Assembly: GCF_015706575.1 (NCBI RefSeq)
Contig: NW_024037064.1
Span: 6,137,427-6,201,426 of the forward strand
DNA length: 64,000 nucleotides
From: Patiria miniata
Taxonomy: Eukaryota > Echinodermata > Asteroidea > Valvatida > Asterinidae
Direction: 5' to 3'
This document shows, piece after piece, positions 21,018-31,527 of the stretch. Position numbers and translations under genes: made by a program. Under the pieces are notes generated by a model. That model had not been told where the DNA came from. It made no database searches and saw nothing but the letters and a program-made list of their open reading frames with translations. The stretch's first letter is position 1; each line of letters starts with the position of its first letter.

Positions 21018-24000
21018 TGCCAAAAATACATCAAGAAAAAATACCATAGTGATTTATCATATAGAAATGCTCTTGTTAAATCGATTAAAAAAAAGTATTC
21101 TTTGAACAAATTTTATAGGATGAAATTGATAAATTTTCAGAAAGCAAAGTACCACACGGATAGGTGTTATCGTCAAAATATGAAGCAAAGAAATGATGAA
21201 CGAGAAAAAAGAAAGAGAGCAAGTCAATGTATTATGAACAATGTAATGAGAAATTGGAGGCAAGATGTATCATCCGGACCTGAATATATATGTGCAGTTT
21301 GCCATAAACTCCTTTTTCGAAAACAAGTTGTTAAGTGTTATCAAAAGAAGTACAAATGTGTCTATTGCATATGTGGTAAATTTGTGCATACATGTCGAGA
21401 CAATGGAAATTGTGGTGATAAGTGTAAAGTGTCAGAATCAAGTAGATCATGTTTGTGGATTTGCTATACATGTCACAGGAAATTGCTTCAGAACAGGATA
21501 CCAGCAGAAGCTTGTGCAAACAATTTGGCATTGGAAGATATCCCAGAGGAATTGAGTTGTTTAAATATATTGGAGGAGCATCTGATTGCAATTAATGTGG
21601 CATTTATGAAGATGATGGCTTTACCCAGAGGTGGTCAGAATGCAGTGCATGGCCCAGTTGTATGTGTACCATCAAATATTTCAGAAACAGTAACATCATT
21701 ACCTAGATGTGGAAATAACAATCAGTTAATCAAAGTTAAGTTGAAGAGAAAATTGTCATTCAAAGGATATTACCAGTATCAATATGTCAGCAGAGAACAT
21801 GTTGAGCGTGCACTATATTATCTAAAGGAGCATAATGTATGGTATAATGAAATTGAGATAAACTGTGAGTGGGACAATCCCTTGGAAGATGAAAGTGAAA
21901 AGCAAGAAGAGCATGAATCCGATAACTCGAGTGAGAATGATGAAGACACAGATGTAGACACAGATGTAGACACAGATGAAGAACGGTTGACGGGTATTAC
22001 TTACGATACATGTTTGCAGCCAGTGAACATTGCTCAAGATGCCCTGGATCAAGATTTTGATGGTGTCATGTGTGTTGCTCCTTGTGAACGAAATAGCCCA
22101 GTCAGAGTATTGATGGAGAAAGCTAATGAGGCCAAATGTTTCCCAGCATTATTTCCAACAGGCACTTCTACTTTCAGTGATGATCGTGATGTGAAATTGA
22201 GTCTTTCTAGATATTTTCATAACAGGTTAATGAATGCAGATAATAGATTTGCAAATAGTACTCAGTATATCTTCTATGCTCAGTACCTGTCAGAAATACA
22301 ACAAGTAATGTCAAAAGTATCAATTGCAATGCGTCAGAGTTCAGGCAGTATACACAGTGCTGAAAGGGTAAATGCTAGCATGATAAATGATAGAGATCAA
22401 CTGAGAGATATTTTACAGTCTGATAGTGGTTATAGGTTCTTGAAACCAATTAGAGGTACACCCCCATACTGGCAAGCAGCTCAGAAAGATGTCATGGCTA
22501 TGATTAGACAGCTTGGAATACCAACATGGTTTTGTTCATTTTCTGCAGCTGATATGAGATGGCCTGAAGTCATAAACACGATATTGAGACAACAGGGTGA
22601 TTCTAGAGATGTTGAAGATTTGGATTGGAATGAGAAGTGTAAAATATTGCGAAGTAATCCTGTGACTGCAGCTAGAATGTTCGACAAGAGATTCCATTCA
22701 TTCTTGAAAGATGTAATTATGTCCAGAGCTCAGCCTATTGGCAAAGTCAAGGATTATTTCTATAGAGTTGAATTTCAGCAAAGAGGAAGTCCACATACCC
22801 ACTGTCTATTTTGGATTGAGAATGCTCCGAGATTGGGACATGATAGCGATGTAGAAGTTATTCAATTCATTGATTCATACATCAGTTGCAAATTGCCATC
22901 TAAGGAGGAGGACCCAGAACTGAATGACATACTGAGTCACGTGCAGCTACATAGCAGAAAACATTCCAAGTCATGTAAAAAGAAGGGAACTGAGTGTAGA
23001 TTTAATTTTCCAAGACCACCATCTAATAGAACCTTCATTACTGAGCCAGATCCAATGGATAATGATGATGACCAATATGATCATCATACTGACTCAATGA
23101 CTGATGATGATGATGATGATCATGATGGGGATGATGATGATGGTGATGATGATATTAATAATGATACAAATATGCATTGTGATAGCAAGAAGCATAGTGA
23201 TGCCAAGGAATTATTGAAGTCAGTATGGGATGCAATACAGAATGAGGAAAACCAGCATTTGTCAACTTTACAGTTATTTGAAAGAATTAATATTACACAA
23301 GATGAATTTGAAAAAGCCAACAATAGTTTGAGCCAAAAACCTACAATTGTCATAAAAAGAGAACCACAAGATGTATGGGTCAATCTGTACAATCCTGATT
23401 TGATTAGATGTTGGAATGCTAACATGGATATTCAGTACATCAGTGATGCATATGCTTGTGCTGCGTATGTTGTGTCATATATGTCTAAATCTGAACGTGA
23501 AATGGGACAGTTATTAGCAAATACACAGAAAGAAGCCTTGAAGGGTAATTTGGATGCTAGACAAAGTATGAAGGAACTTGGTTGTGTATATCTGCATAAT
23601 CGTGAAGTATCGGCCCAGGAAGCAGTGTTTCGAGTATGTGGTCTCAGATTGAAAGAGGGTTCAAGAAAAGTAGAATTCATTCCTGTTGGCGAGAATCCTG
23701 TCCGAATGAGCTTGCCACTTAGTGTAATTCAGAGCAGGTCTGAAGATGATGACAGTGATATATTCATGGCTAACAGAGTTGATCGCTACAAAGCTAGACC
23801 AGATCTTGATAAATTTAATAACATGTGCCTTGCTACATTCTGCTCAGAATACAGGATAATATATAATGCAAACACTAACAAGAAAACTAAATCACCAGTG
23901 TATGAACTTAAAGATGGCTTGGGTCACATACAGAAGCGTAGTAAAACTGAACCCGCAGTCATAAGATACCCCCGATTTTCAGAGAATAAATATCCTGAGA

Positions 24001-26516
24001 AATATTATCGCAGTATATTGCAGCTGTTTCTTCCATATTCTGTAGATGCACATTTGAAACCACGTCAGTTTGAAACATTTGAACAATTTTATAAAAATGG
24101 TGCTGTAAGTCTTAATGATCAATTGAAATCTGTGAGATGCATTGTTGAAAGTAATCGCTCTTTGTATGAGGCAAACGCTGATTCTCTTGAAGCAGCAGAA
24201 CAGTATGTCAAGAAATTTGGTCTTCAAGAAGATGCTTGGGCTTTGATTTGTCCTACTTCTGAGCAAGAGAGACTTGAGTGTGGAGCAGAATGTGAAGAAG
24301 TAATAGGAGAAGAGAATGGTTTTGATATCCCTGATTTGCAAGCTGATGAAACAGTAGGAAAAAAATGTAGTATTGAACCACATCCAGCAAAAATATCAAA
24401 GCAAGAAGCACTCAATTTATTAAGATCATTGAACGTAGAGCAGAGACATGTATTTAATAAGATTCGTAACTGGTGCTTACAAAAGATCAATGGGAAAAAT
24501 CCTGAAGCATTTAATGTATTTGTGACAGGTGGAGCTGGAACTGGGAAAAGCCACTTGATAAAGTCAGTTCATTATGAAGCAACAAGACTTCTTGCTAGAA
24601 TGGTTCAAAATCCAGACAATATGTCAGTGTTGATAGTTGCACCTACAGGAGTAGCTGCTTTTAATGTCAATGGTAGTACAATTCACAGTGCTCTTTCAAT
24701 CCCTGTTGATGCGAGATTACCATATCAACCACTTGGAGAAGAGAAATTGAATACACTGAGGAACACGTTACAAGATCTTCAAATTTTGATTATAGATGAA
24801 ATATCGATGGTGGATCACAAGATTTTGTGTTATATACATGGACGTTTGCGTCAGATGAAACAGACACGTAGTCATAATCCTTTTGGTAACATCAGTATTT
24901 TAGCTGTTGGAGATTTTTATCAATTGCCGCCAGTCAAAGGAAAAGCATTGTATCAGAAAGCACTCCCAGTAGATCTATGGAATGATAATTTCAAGAAAGT
25001 GGAACTAAATGAAATCATGCGACAAAAAGATGATGTACAGTTTGCAAAACTACTGAATAGGTTGCGAGTGAAAAGTAAGAAGGAAAAGTTATCTGAAGAT
25101 GATGTAACATTATTGAAGTCGTGTGAAAGTGCAGAGGATAGGAATGATGCATTACATATCTACCCATGTAACAAACAAGTGGATGAATACAATACGCAGA
25201 CACTCCTTGCAACCTGTACTGATTGTATATTGATTATTGCTAAGGATTTTCAGAAAGATGCTAGTAAAGGTCATGCGAAAGGAAGGGTAAAGGTTCCTAA
25301 GAAATCACCATACACAAACCTGCCTGAATCATTGTGGTTAGGTGTTGGTGCTAGAGTAATGTTAACTAAGAACATTGATGTATCAGATGGACTTGTGAAT
25401 GGAGTATTTGGCACAGTACGTGCAATTATTATGCTGCCTGATAAATCTTGGCCAAAGTGCATTGAAGTTCAGTTTGATAAGAAAGATGTTGGATCTAAGT
25501 TGAAAAGAAAATACAAAGCGTCAAATAAAGAAGACACAGTTCCAATTCAAAAGGAAGAGGAAAATGTCAGTAAGAATTGTGTTCGACAGCAGTTTCCTTT
25601 AAAATTAGCCTGGGCATGCACAGTTCACAAAGTGCAAGGAATGACAACAGATAGAGCAGTTGTTTCACTTGAACGTACATTTTCAGCTGGACAAGCCTAT
25701 GTTGCACTGAGCAGAGTTACATCAATGCATGGACTTGTGATTCAAGGATTTGATGAAAAATATATCTACTGTAACAAGGCAGTTTCGGAATCATTGAAGA
25801 GTATGCCAGAATTTATTGATGCAGAAGAATGTGTACAGGAAGAGAAATCTAACAAGACTGTAATTAGAATGCATAATATTCAAGGATTAAAAGAACATCA
25901 AATGGACCTGAAATGTAATCAGGAAATGATGAAATCTGATTTTATTTGTCTTACCGAGACATGGATCGATGATGAGGAATACCCTGACATACATGTAGAA
26001 TTAAGTGAATTCAAATGCTATCATCAGATCAGAAGTGCTTCATATGATAATACAAATAAACTAACCCAGATGTTGAAGCAACAGTGTCATGGAGGAGTGG
26101 CAGTATTTGGTAGAAGGAACAGAGCTTTCAGCAGACTATTTCTTCCTGTTCAGAATCTAGAACACATTGCATTTCAGATAATTAGTCAGATGTCATATTG
26201 TGTGGTAGTAATTTATCGTCCAGCTTCATATTCAATGGATCAATTTCTTGGCAACATTAAAATACTGCTTAATGAACTTCACAAAGTGTCAAATAGGTGC
26301 ATTGTAATGGGTGATTTTAATGAAGACATTCTGAAACACTCTTCACGGATTGAAAAGTTAATGCAAGAGTTTTGTTATAGACAATGTGTTAATGATGAAA
26401 CTACAGAAAATGGCACATTGATTGACCACGTATATGTAAGAAATATGGATACAGTAGATGCTAAGGTGATTCCGACTTACTACAGTTACCATGAAGCAGT
26501 CTCCATAACAATATAA
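21018..26516 (+). CDS. Helentron Rep-helicase-endonuclease protein
   Basis: One open frame of about 1830 codons; residues are counted from 21102. The order is: basic repeat tail; a Cys-rich region (about 60-135) and LPRGGQ/HGPVVCVP block typical of the N-terminal part of Helitron proteins; the HUH Rep domain with HTH at 565-567 and candidate catalytic Tyr789 and Tyr793 (YVVSYMSK); and a Pif1-like SF1 helicase with Walker A GGAGTGKS 1143-1150, Walker B IIDE 1230-1233 and motif VI GQAYVALSR 1530-1538. A C-terminal EEP-type endonuclease follows, with Glu1619 (LTETW), GDFN 1737-1740 and a late His (SYHEA). A Pif1-type helicase fused to Rep defines Helitrons; the added C-terminal endonuclease plus OTU marks the Helentron type. 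An Asp/Glu/His-rich stretch lies at about 650-690. The frame is undamaged although the upstream frames are broken. The first ATG in this frame lies at about 21120. Confidence 0.93.
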   Translation, partial: CQKYIKKKYHSDLSYRNALVKSIKKKYSLNKFYRMKLINFQKAKYHTDRCYRQNMKQRNDEREKRKRASQCIMNNVMRNWRQDVSSGPEYICAVCHKLLFRKQVVKCYQKKYKCVYCICGKFVHTCRDNGNCGDKCKVSESSRSCLWICYTCHRKLLQNRIPAEACANNLALEDIPEELSCLNILEEHLIAINVAFMKMMALPRGGQNAVHGPVVCVPSNISETVTSLPRCGNNNQLIKVKLKRKLSFKGYYQYQYVSREHVERALYYLKEHNVWYNEIEINCEWDNPLEDESEKQEEHESDNSSENDEDTDVDTDVDTDEERLTGITYDTCLQPVNIAQDALDQDFDGVMCVAPCERNSPVRVLMEKANEAKCFPALFPTGTSTFSDDRDVKLSLSRYFHNRLMNADNRFANSTQYIFYAQYLSEIQQVMSKVSIAMRQSSGSIHSAERVNASMINDRDQLRDILQSDSGYRFLKPIRGTPPYWQAAQKDVMAMIRQLGIPTWFCSFSAADMRWPEVINTILRQQGDSRDVEDLDWNEKCKILRSNPVTAARMFDKRFHSFLKDVIMSRAQPIGKVKDYFYRVEFQQRGSPHTHCLFWIENAPRLGHDSDVEVIQFIDSYISCKLPSKEEDPELNDILSHVQLHSRKHSKSCKKKGTECRFNFPRPPSNRTFITEPDPMDNDDDQYDHHTDSMTDDDDDDHDGDDDDGDDDINNDTNMHCDSKKHSDAKELLKSVWDAIQNEENQHLSTLQLFERINITQDEFEKANNSLSQKPTIVIKREPQDVWVNLYNPDLIRCWNANMDIQYISDAYACAAYVVSYMSKSEREMGQLLANTQKEALKGNLDARQSMKELGCVYLHNREVSAQEAVFRVCGLRLKEGSRKVEFIPVGENPVRMSLPLSVIQSRSEDDDSDIFMANRVDRYKARPDLDKFNNMCLATFCSEYRIIYNANTNKKTKSPVYELKDGLGHIQKRSKTEPAVIRYPRFSENKYPEKYYRSILQLFLPYSVDAHLKPRQFETFEQFYKNGAVSLNDQLKSVRCIVESNRSLYEANADSLEAAEQYVKKFGLQEDAWALICPTSEQERLECGAECEEVIGEENGFDIPDLQADETVGKKCSIEPHPAKISKQEALNLLRSLNVEQRHVFNKIRNWCLQKINGKNPEAFNVFVTGGAGTGKSHLIKSVHYEATRLLARMVQNPDNMSVLIVAPTGVAAFNVNGSTIHSALSIPVDARLPYQPLGEEKLNTLRNTLQDLQILIIDEISMVDHKILCYIHGRLRQMKQTRSHNPFGNISILAVGDFYQLPPVKGKALYQKALPVDLWNDNFKKVELNEIMRQKDDVQFAKLLNRLRVKSKKEKLSEDDVTLLKSCESAEDRNDALHIYPCNKQVDEYNTQTLLATCTDCILIIAKDFQKDASKGHAKGRVKVPKKSPYTNLPESLWLGVGARVMLTKNIDVSDGLVNGVFGTVRAIIMLPDKSWPKCIEVQFDKKDVGSKLKRKYKASNKEDTVPIQKEEENVSKNCVRQQFPLKLAWACTVHKVQGMTTDRAVVSLERTFSAGQAYVALSRVTSMHGLVIQGFDEKYIYCNKAVSESLKSMPEFIDAEECVQEEKSNKTVIRMHNIQGLKEHQMDLKCNQEMMKSDFICLTETWIDDEEYPDIHVELSEFKCYHQIRSASYDNTNKLTQMLKQQCHGGVAVFGRRNRAFSRLFLPVQNLEHIAFQIISQMSYCVVVIYRPASYSMDQFLGNIKILLNELHKVSNRCIVMGDFNEDILKHSSRIEKLMQEFCYRQCVNDETTENGTLIDHVYVRNMDTVDAKVIPTYYSYHEAVSITI

Positions 26517-28256
26517 TTTAGGTTTTAATGAGGACATTCTAAAACATTGGACTTTGAAAATGTCAATGTGAACTCATGGTTTTACCCAGACTTTTTGACA
26601 GTTCTGTGATGTACATGTAGGATCAATTTGGTCAATTTAATAGTGACAGTGTGCGTAATAACGGTTGTGATGTATTGAGTTTTAATTATGATAACATGTA
26701 ACACTTTCTTTCCATAATGTTGAAGTTGAATTGTCTACATGTATATAGGAACATTTGGTTTGGATTTATCAGGAAATCTTTCAAAACACTCATCACGCAA
26801 AATTGCAAACAGCCTCAATCCTTCAAAACCCTCCCACTACAAGTTTGAGTACAATTTTAAAATTCAATGAGGAATTATTATTGATACAGAAGCAGCACAG
26901 ATTATACAAAATGTACATGTACTTAAGCCTTAATGTAGAATATAGAAATAAACAACACAAAATACCGTAGCTCATTAAGACCTGGATACATTACATGTAC
27001 ATCCTCAAAATCAACTGGCGCCATCGGTATGAGTGGGAGTGGTGGGCAAGTGGAGCAATACGTGCCCCCCCCCCCCTCTCCCCTTCTTACAAATATTTTT
27101 AAAAAAACCTGTGAGGTGCAAAGTCACATTTTGGTGTTAATTTAATGCACATTAAACAATATTCTTGTGTGCAAGAGTGTCAATGGAGAGGAGGTGGAAA
27201 ATATGCCCACCCACCAGGTTGCAAACAATGATGAATTGAGAATATACTGGAATAAGTATACACAGATTGGAGAGCCTTGCTCCCTTCTGGAAAAAATATC
27301 ATGGTTACGTGCAAGACATGCATTGAAATGGCATACAGCATTGAATTTGTAAAAGCCTTCAAAACTGACTGGTTGATTCAGAGGATTGCTGTAGAATAAA
27401 AGGAAGTCAAAAATTGCATGTTAATGAAATCATGAAATATACATGAATGAACTTGTATAGCTCTAGATGTGTATGTTATTTATTTGAAAACATTGACATG
27501 CTGTATGATGGTGGGGCGTTGATTGAGGAGACATACTGGTACATGTGTACGTATAATGTATGCCTTGAGTACAGGTCATTAGAATTTTGAAGTCTTATTT
27601 TCAATGCACTTGTCACAGACTTGTTAGTCAGGAAATACAGGTATTGTTATGTACAACAAAAAGAACTGAGTTGCACATCATTTGAGAATAGCAGTGAATC
27701 TGCAAATCTTGAATGAGTGGACAACAATTTGTGCAAGCCGTGGTGGTCCAAAGTGCATATACAACTACATGTTCGTCTTGAATGTTAGCACTAATCAGAG
27801 GTTAATTGTCACAAATATTTATGCCTGAATTGAACATGGCCAGTGATTAGAGCTAAAATTAATTTTGTATCGATATTTTACAGATACTCTACTGTCCACA
27901 CAGTCGTAATAGACTTGTTGCTCAGCAGTTATTTTCATCTGATATAATATTTTAGAATACATTCACAAGAAAAAAAAGTGATTTTGTGCATGAAAAGCAT
28001 AAATGCGTTCTGGGAACCACCTCTCTTCTGAAATTTCAGAATACATGTAGAAGTAGTTAGTGACATTTGAGCTGCATTAGTTGAAATAACATTCATAGGT
28101 TGTTGTCTAGTAGTGTGAAGCTTTAATAATTACAGATTGAATCATTTTGTCCTCATGCACGTCTTTCAAACAGATATACAATGTACATGTACAATTGATG
28201 TGCACTTTACATGTATTGGTAATAACTTAAACATTTTGATAATCAAATATGACTAA

Positions 28257-28884
28257 GGGAATAAATGTGTGCTCCGGAGGTTTTTATCACTCTGTTTAAT
28301 ACCACTTAGAGTCGGGGTGCTCATAATTACCCGAGCCGGAGGCGAGGGTAATTATCAGCACCCAGACTCTAAGTGGTCTTAAACAGAGTGATAAATACCG
28401 ACGGAGTACATATTTATTCCCATTCATAAATACCTTTTCGGTAAAAAAAAATCATATAATTCGTTCAAAACATCCCGATTTTGTTCAACAAATTCACTTT
28501 ATGCTTTTTGAAACATCCCTCCTGCAAAATAATGGAGTGTTCAGCTGGCGAGTAAGATGAAAACAACCCTTTTATGGAGATTGACGCGCGCGTATCATGT
28601 TCTACGCGATGTCGCGCAGAACGCACCTGGCGCGTTGCGTTTTGAATTTAGAACTATAAAATTCTAACTCCCTGGTAGTGTTGCGCATGCCTACGTGAGG
28701 ATTGTGAACGTTCAACCAATGAAACGATAAGAGGCACTGGATTTTTAGGAGTCCACATTTTATTGTGACACTGGAAAAGTGTTTTAGACCAGCTAGCCAT
28801 GTCTTTATCATCCGTTTAATACCGGCCACGTGACGGGCTCTCGACCAATAGGAATGGCTAAACTGTCTGAGGTATTTATGAATA
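28257..28884. mobile_element. Foldback element with a 165-bp near-perfect hairpin
   Basis: 28257-28421 is an inverted repeat with arms of about 75 bp: GGGAATAAATGTGTGCTCC pairs with the end GTACATATTTATTCCC, and ACCACTTAGAGTC with GACTCTAAGTGGT. The loop is about 13 bp around GAGCCGGAGGCGA. A second, shorter inverted pair (ATTCATAAATACC at 28422, GGTATTTATGAAT at 28871) brackets the following 450 bp, which contains CpG-rich sequence and a CACGTGAC box. The plan resembles that of 50496-50965. No transposase is seen. Confidence 0.6.
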
Positions 28885-29394
28885 ATATTTTTCATGCAGA
28901 TCATGAAGTTGTATTCTGAAGTGCAGTACGTTAGTATCACCTACTTCTCTGTTGTACGATGCTGAGTGTGGCTCATAAGCATTTCAGTGAGTGTTGGCTT
29001 ACACCATTGTCAAGTTTTCATGGAGTTATTTCGTCATTAACATCGATGTCCTCAGGGCCACCAGCATTGGAGGTTACCAGCATCGAGGCCATCTCCATGA
29101 AATAAAGATGTCTTGGGCAGGATACCCCCCCCCCCCCATAGCTAGATCACCTGGACCTCTCCCCCCCCCCCCCCCATACTCTGTAGCTTCATCCACAAAT
29201 TGAGTCATCAGTGCGAAAGACAAACTCAACAGTCAACTGTCAACATGGCTACATTTTCCTGTCAATATGTGAAGGGTGCAACTTGTGCATGTATTCCAAA
29301 GTTGCTGTGCGATCAGCAGGTTAGACTGTGGCCCTACACCCTGCAAGCACTAATCAGGTGAGAATAAATGTGTCTGATATTTTATTGGCATTTG
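28885..29394 (+). other. Unassigned spacer with poly-C runs
   Basis: No supported gene. Two C-runs (29127-29140 and 29161-29175) suggest simple repeats. Confidence 0.3.
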
Positions 29395-30816
29395 TACCAC
29401 TTCACCAAGAAGACTTTGCCCAAACGGCGCCGAGACCACCATCTTCTTCCAACAGACCCTCTGGTGGTCACGAACTACTCTGTTGAGGTTCGGAACTGCT
29501 TTGATGTTCTTGATCAACTGTCCAACTCTGTTGAAGACTCCTGGGTCCCGTACCGTGATACAGTTCTCGGTGCCGTTGAGGCTGCTGTTCGTTCCTGTCT
29601 TTCAAAGCAGCGTCCCCAGGCTCACCGGAGAGACCATTGACATCATAGAGCATAAATGTGGTGCTCGTCTGAGCTGCCACCATGCTGAAAGTAACTGTCT
29701 GGTGGGGATGTACAAGGCCAAAGCGAAGCAAGACCTTGATGCTTGGTACGACTCTGTTGTCTCTGAAGCCGAAGCTGGCCTGAAACAAAAAAATCTCCAC
29801 CCCGCCTTCAAGGCAGTCAAGTGTCTTCACGGATGTAGCAAGCATTCAGCTTCATTTCTGATTTCCAAGGCAGAACGTTCTCCCTGCAACTGGGTGGATG
29901 AAACCCTGTCCCACTGGAAAGACTACCAGGGTCAAGGTTGGCAACGACCTTTCTCCCTCCTTCGTCCAGAGTTCGGCAGTGCTGTGTGCTGGCACCAACC
30001 TTGTTCTGCTTAGCCATGGACACTATCCTGTCACAGTGTGAGGATTCAATGCAGGCAATCACAGGTTTACCGACCTCCTGTATGCAGATGATGCCGCTCT
30101 CTTCAAAGGATCCAACCACATGGGGAGAACTTCTCGCAACCTTTGACCGTAAAGCCACTTACGTGGGCCTAAACCATCATGGACAAAAACCAAGGTTCAG
30201 TCACTATGCGGTCCAGCACCTGTTCAAATTTCTCTGGATTGGGATGTTGTCGAATCTGTTGAGTCCTTTTGTTATTTTGAGTGCACTATCGACTCATCAG
30301 GTTTCTGCAGTAAGGACATACTATGCAGAATTGGCATCGCCAGTACCATCATGGGCTAACTTGATTGTCTTTGGAGAAGCAAGGCTAGTCTTTTGGTAAA
30401 ACTTTGGTTTTATCGCGCATGAAAGAACAAGAACGCATTCAAGCTTTCCACATGCAGTGTCAGTGTTGTATACTTGGAGTTTCATGGTGCAGTTTCATTT
30501 CCAATGCAATCATCCAGGTAACATTTTGTCTGAGATCTCAGGGAGGCGACACACCCTTTTTGGTCATGTTCGGCGCCTCCAAGCTCCTACCCCTGCTCGT
30601 CTTGCCCTTGATGCTGCCGTCCAGTTCCACCTTGGGCAACGGCCTGCCACCTGGATGAGGCCTCGTGGTCGTCCCCGGCTTCCCTGGCTTAAGCAGGTTG
30701 TGGATGCTGTGCAGCTGTCGCCAATCGAGTGCTGGTCCTTTGCTCTTGATCAGGGAGGTTGCAGGTCACTACAACTCACTGATGGTCAAGTGCAGCAGTA
30801 AGTAAGTACATGTAAG
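29395..30816 (+). pseudogene. Decayed RTE/CR1-type non-LTR retrotransposon
   Basis: Pieces of a reverse-transcriptase polyprotein appear in order but in different frames. First is VEVRNCFDVLDQL-type text near 29480, then KAKAKQDLDAWYDSVV near 29720, then the RT catalytic motif YADD at 30081-30092 within FTDLLYADDAALF. The C-terminal segment has FGHVRRL and RPRGRPRLPWLKQVV at about 30560-30690. The order and motifs match non-LTR retrotransposons. Several frameshifts and stops (for example at 29638 and just after YADD) make it inactive. Short TAAGTA repeats at 30799-30816 look like its 3' tail. The endonuclease is absent, so the copy is 5'-truncated. Confidence 0.8.
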
Positions 30817-31089
30817 TACCACTTTAATGTCAGATGCATGCTTTTGTTTCTCTTACAATTCACTGTTTTCCAAGTTAAACTTTGATTTGTTTTTTGCTTA
30901 CTGTAAAGTACATGTACAGTATATGTTCCTCTTTGAAAAGCTCATTTAATCTTTTTGTGAAGAGTTGTGGCAGTACAAGTTTCTTTGGCTATTTGTGGGG
31001 TGGAATTTTCGTTGTACAAAAATGTATACATCAATATTAGGTTTTGCCCTTCACCGATGTATCAACACTTTAAACACGTAGAGTGTGTT

Positions 31090-31245
31090 TTCTTCCGAGT
31101 GAAAGTTAGAAAGCAATCCCTGGGATGGGACTCAAACACATGACGTCCTGCTTTCTAGTCCAGATGTAGAAAGCATGAGGTTGTGGGTTTAAGTCCCACC
31201 CGAGTGATTGTTTACTAACTTTCAATCAGAAGGTAACCCACTGAG
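31090..31245. repeat. Inverted pair of tRNA-like (SINE-head-like) segments
   Basis: On the + strand, 31185-31205 reads GTGGGTTTAAGTCCCACCC, similar to a tRNA T-arm/B box. On the minus strand, the segment read from about 31163 down to 31098 gives GTGTTTGAGTCCCATCC in the same context. The two halves align by eye at roughly three quarters identity as an inverted repeat. They are not intact tRNA genes: I cannot draw a full cloverleaf for either. Confidence 0.35.
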
Positions 31246-31433
31246 TATACATCTACATTATGTTTTTGTTGCTGAAGAGCAAAATCTGATATTGAAGCTT
31301 CTCGGAGGTGTGATCTTTGGCATTCTGAGGTCCAGTGTCAAAGTCAGACTTGCTAGTTTCGGTATACATAAGTTGTTTGAGTACTGGAACTATTAGTTTT
31401 ATATCCTTAAACATTGGATTTTGTTGTTTGCAG

Positions 31434-31527
31434 AAGTCATCAACCACAAATCTGCATGTTTCTCCCAGTTGCCAGTGTGCTCTCCAACAGCATCACTCTG
31501 CGTGCCAGTATTATTAATATTTTTCAG
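31434..31527 (+). other. Exon-like segment A of a tandem pair
   Basis: It lies between a TTGTTTGCAG acceptor and a GTGAGT donor (31528-31533). One frame is open and encodes text including FLPVASVLSNSITLRASI. The paralogous segment is at 31848. The splice phases of the two do not agree with simple splicing to one another, so a coding role is uncertain. Confidence 0.3.

Larger units (their letters stand above)
16839..28256 (+). mobile_element. Helentron-type autonomous Helitron (ends not located)
   Basis: The coding content runs from about 16.9 to 26.5 kb on the + strand: PHD, C76-like, OTU, basic repeats, Rep, helicase, endonuclease. I could not find a matched 5' end, 3' hairpin or T-T junction, so the limits given here only bracket the coding region and its 3' flank. 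26520-28256 holds no gene I can support; a C-run at 27067 is the only landmark. Confidence 0.6.

Noticed and set aside
31170-31206. Functional tRNA gene
   Set aside because: Only a T-arm-like stretch is present; no acceptor stem or anticodon arm can be drawn.
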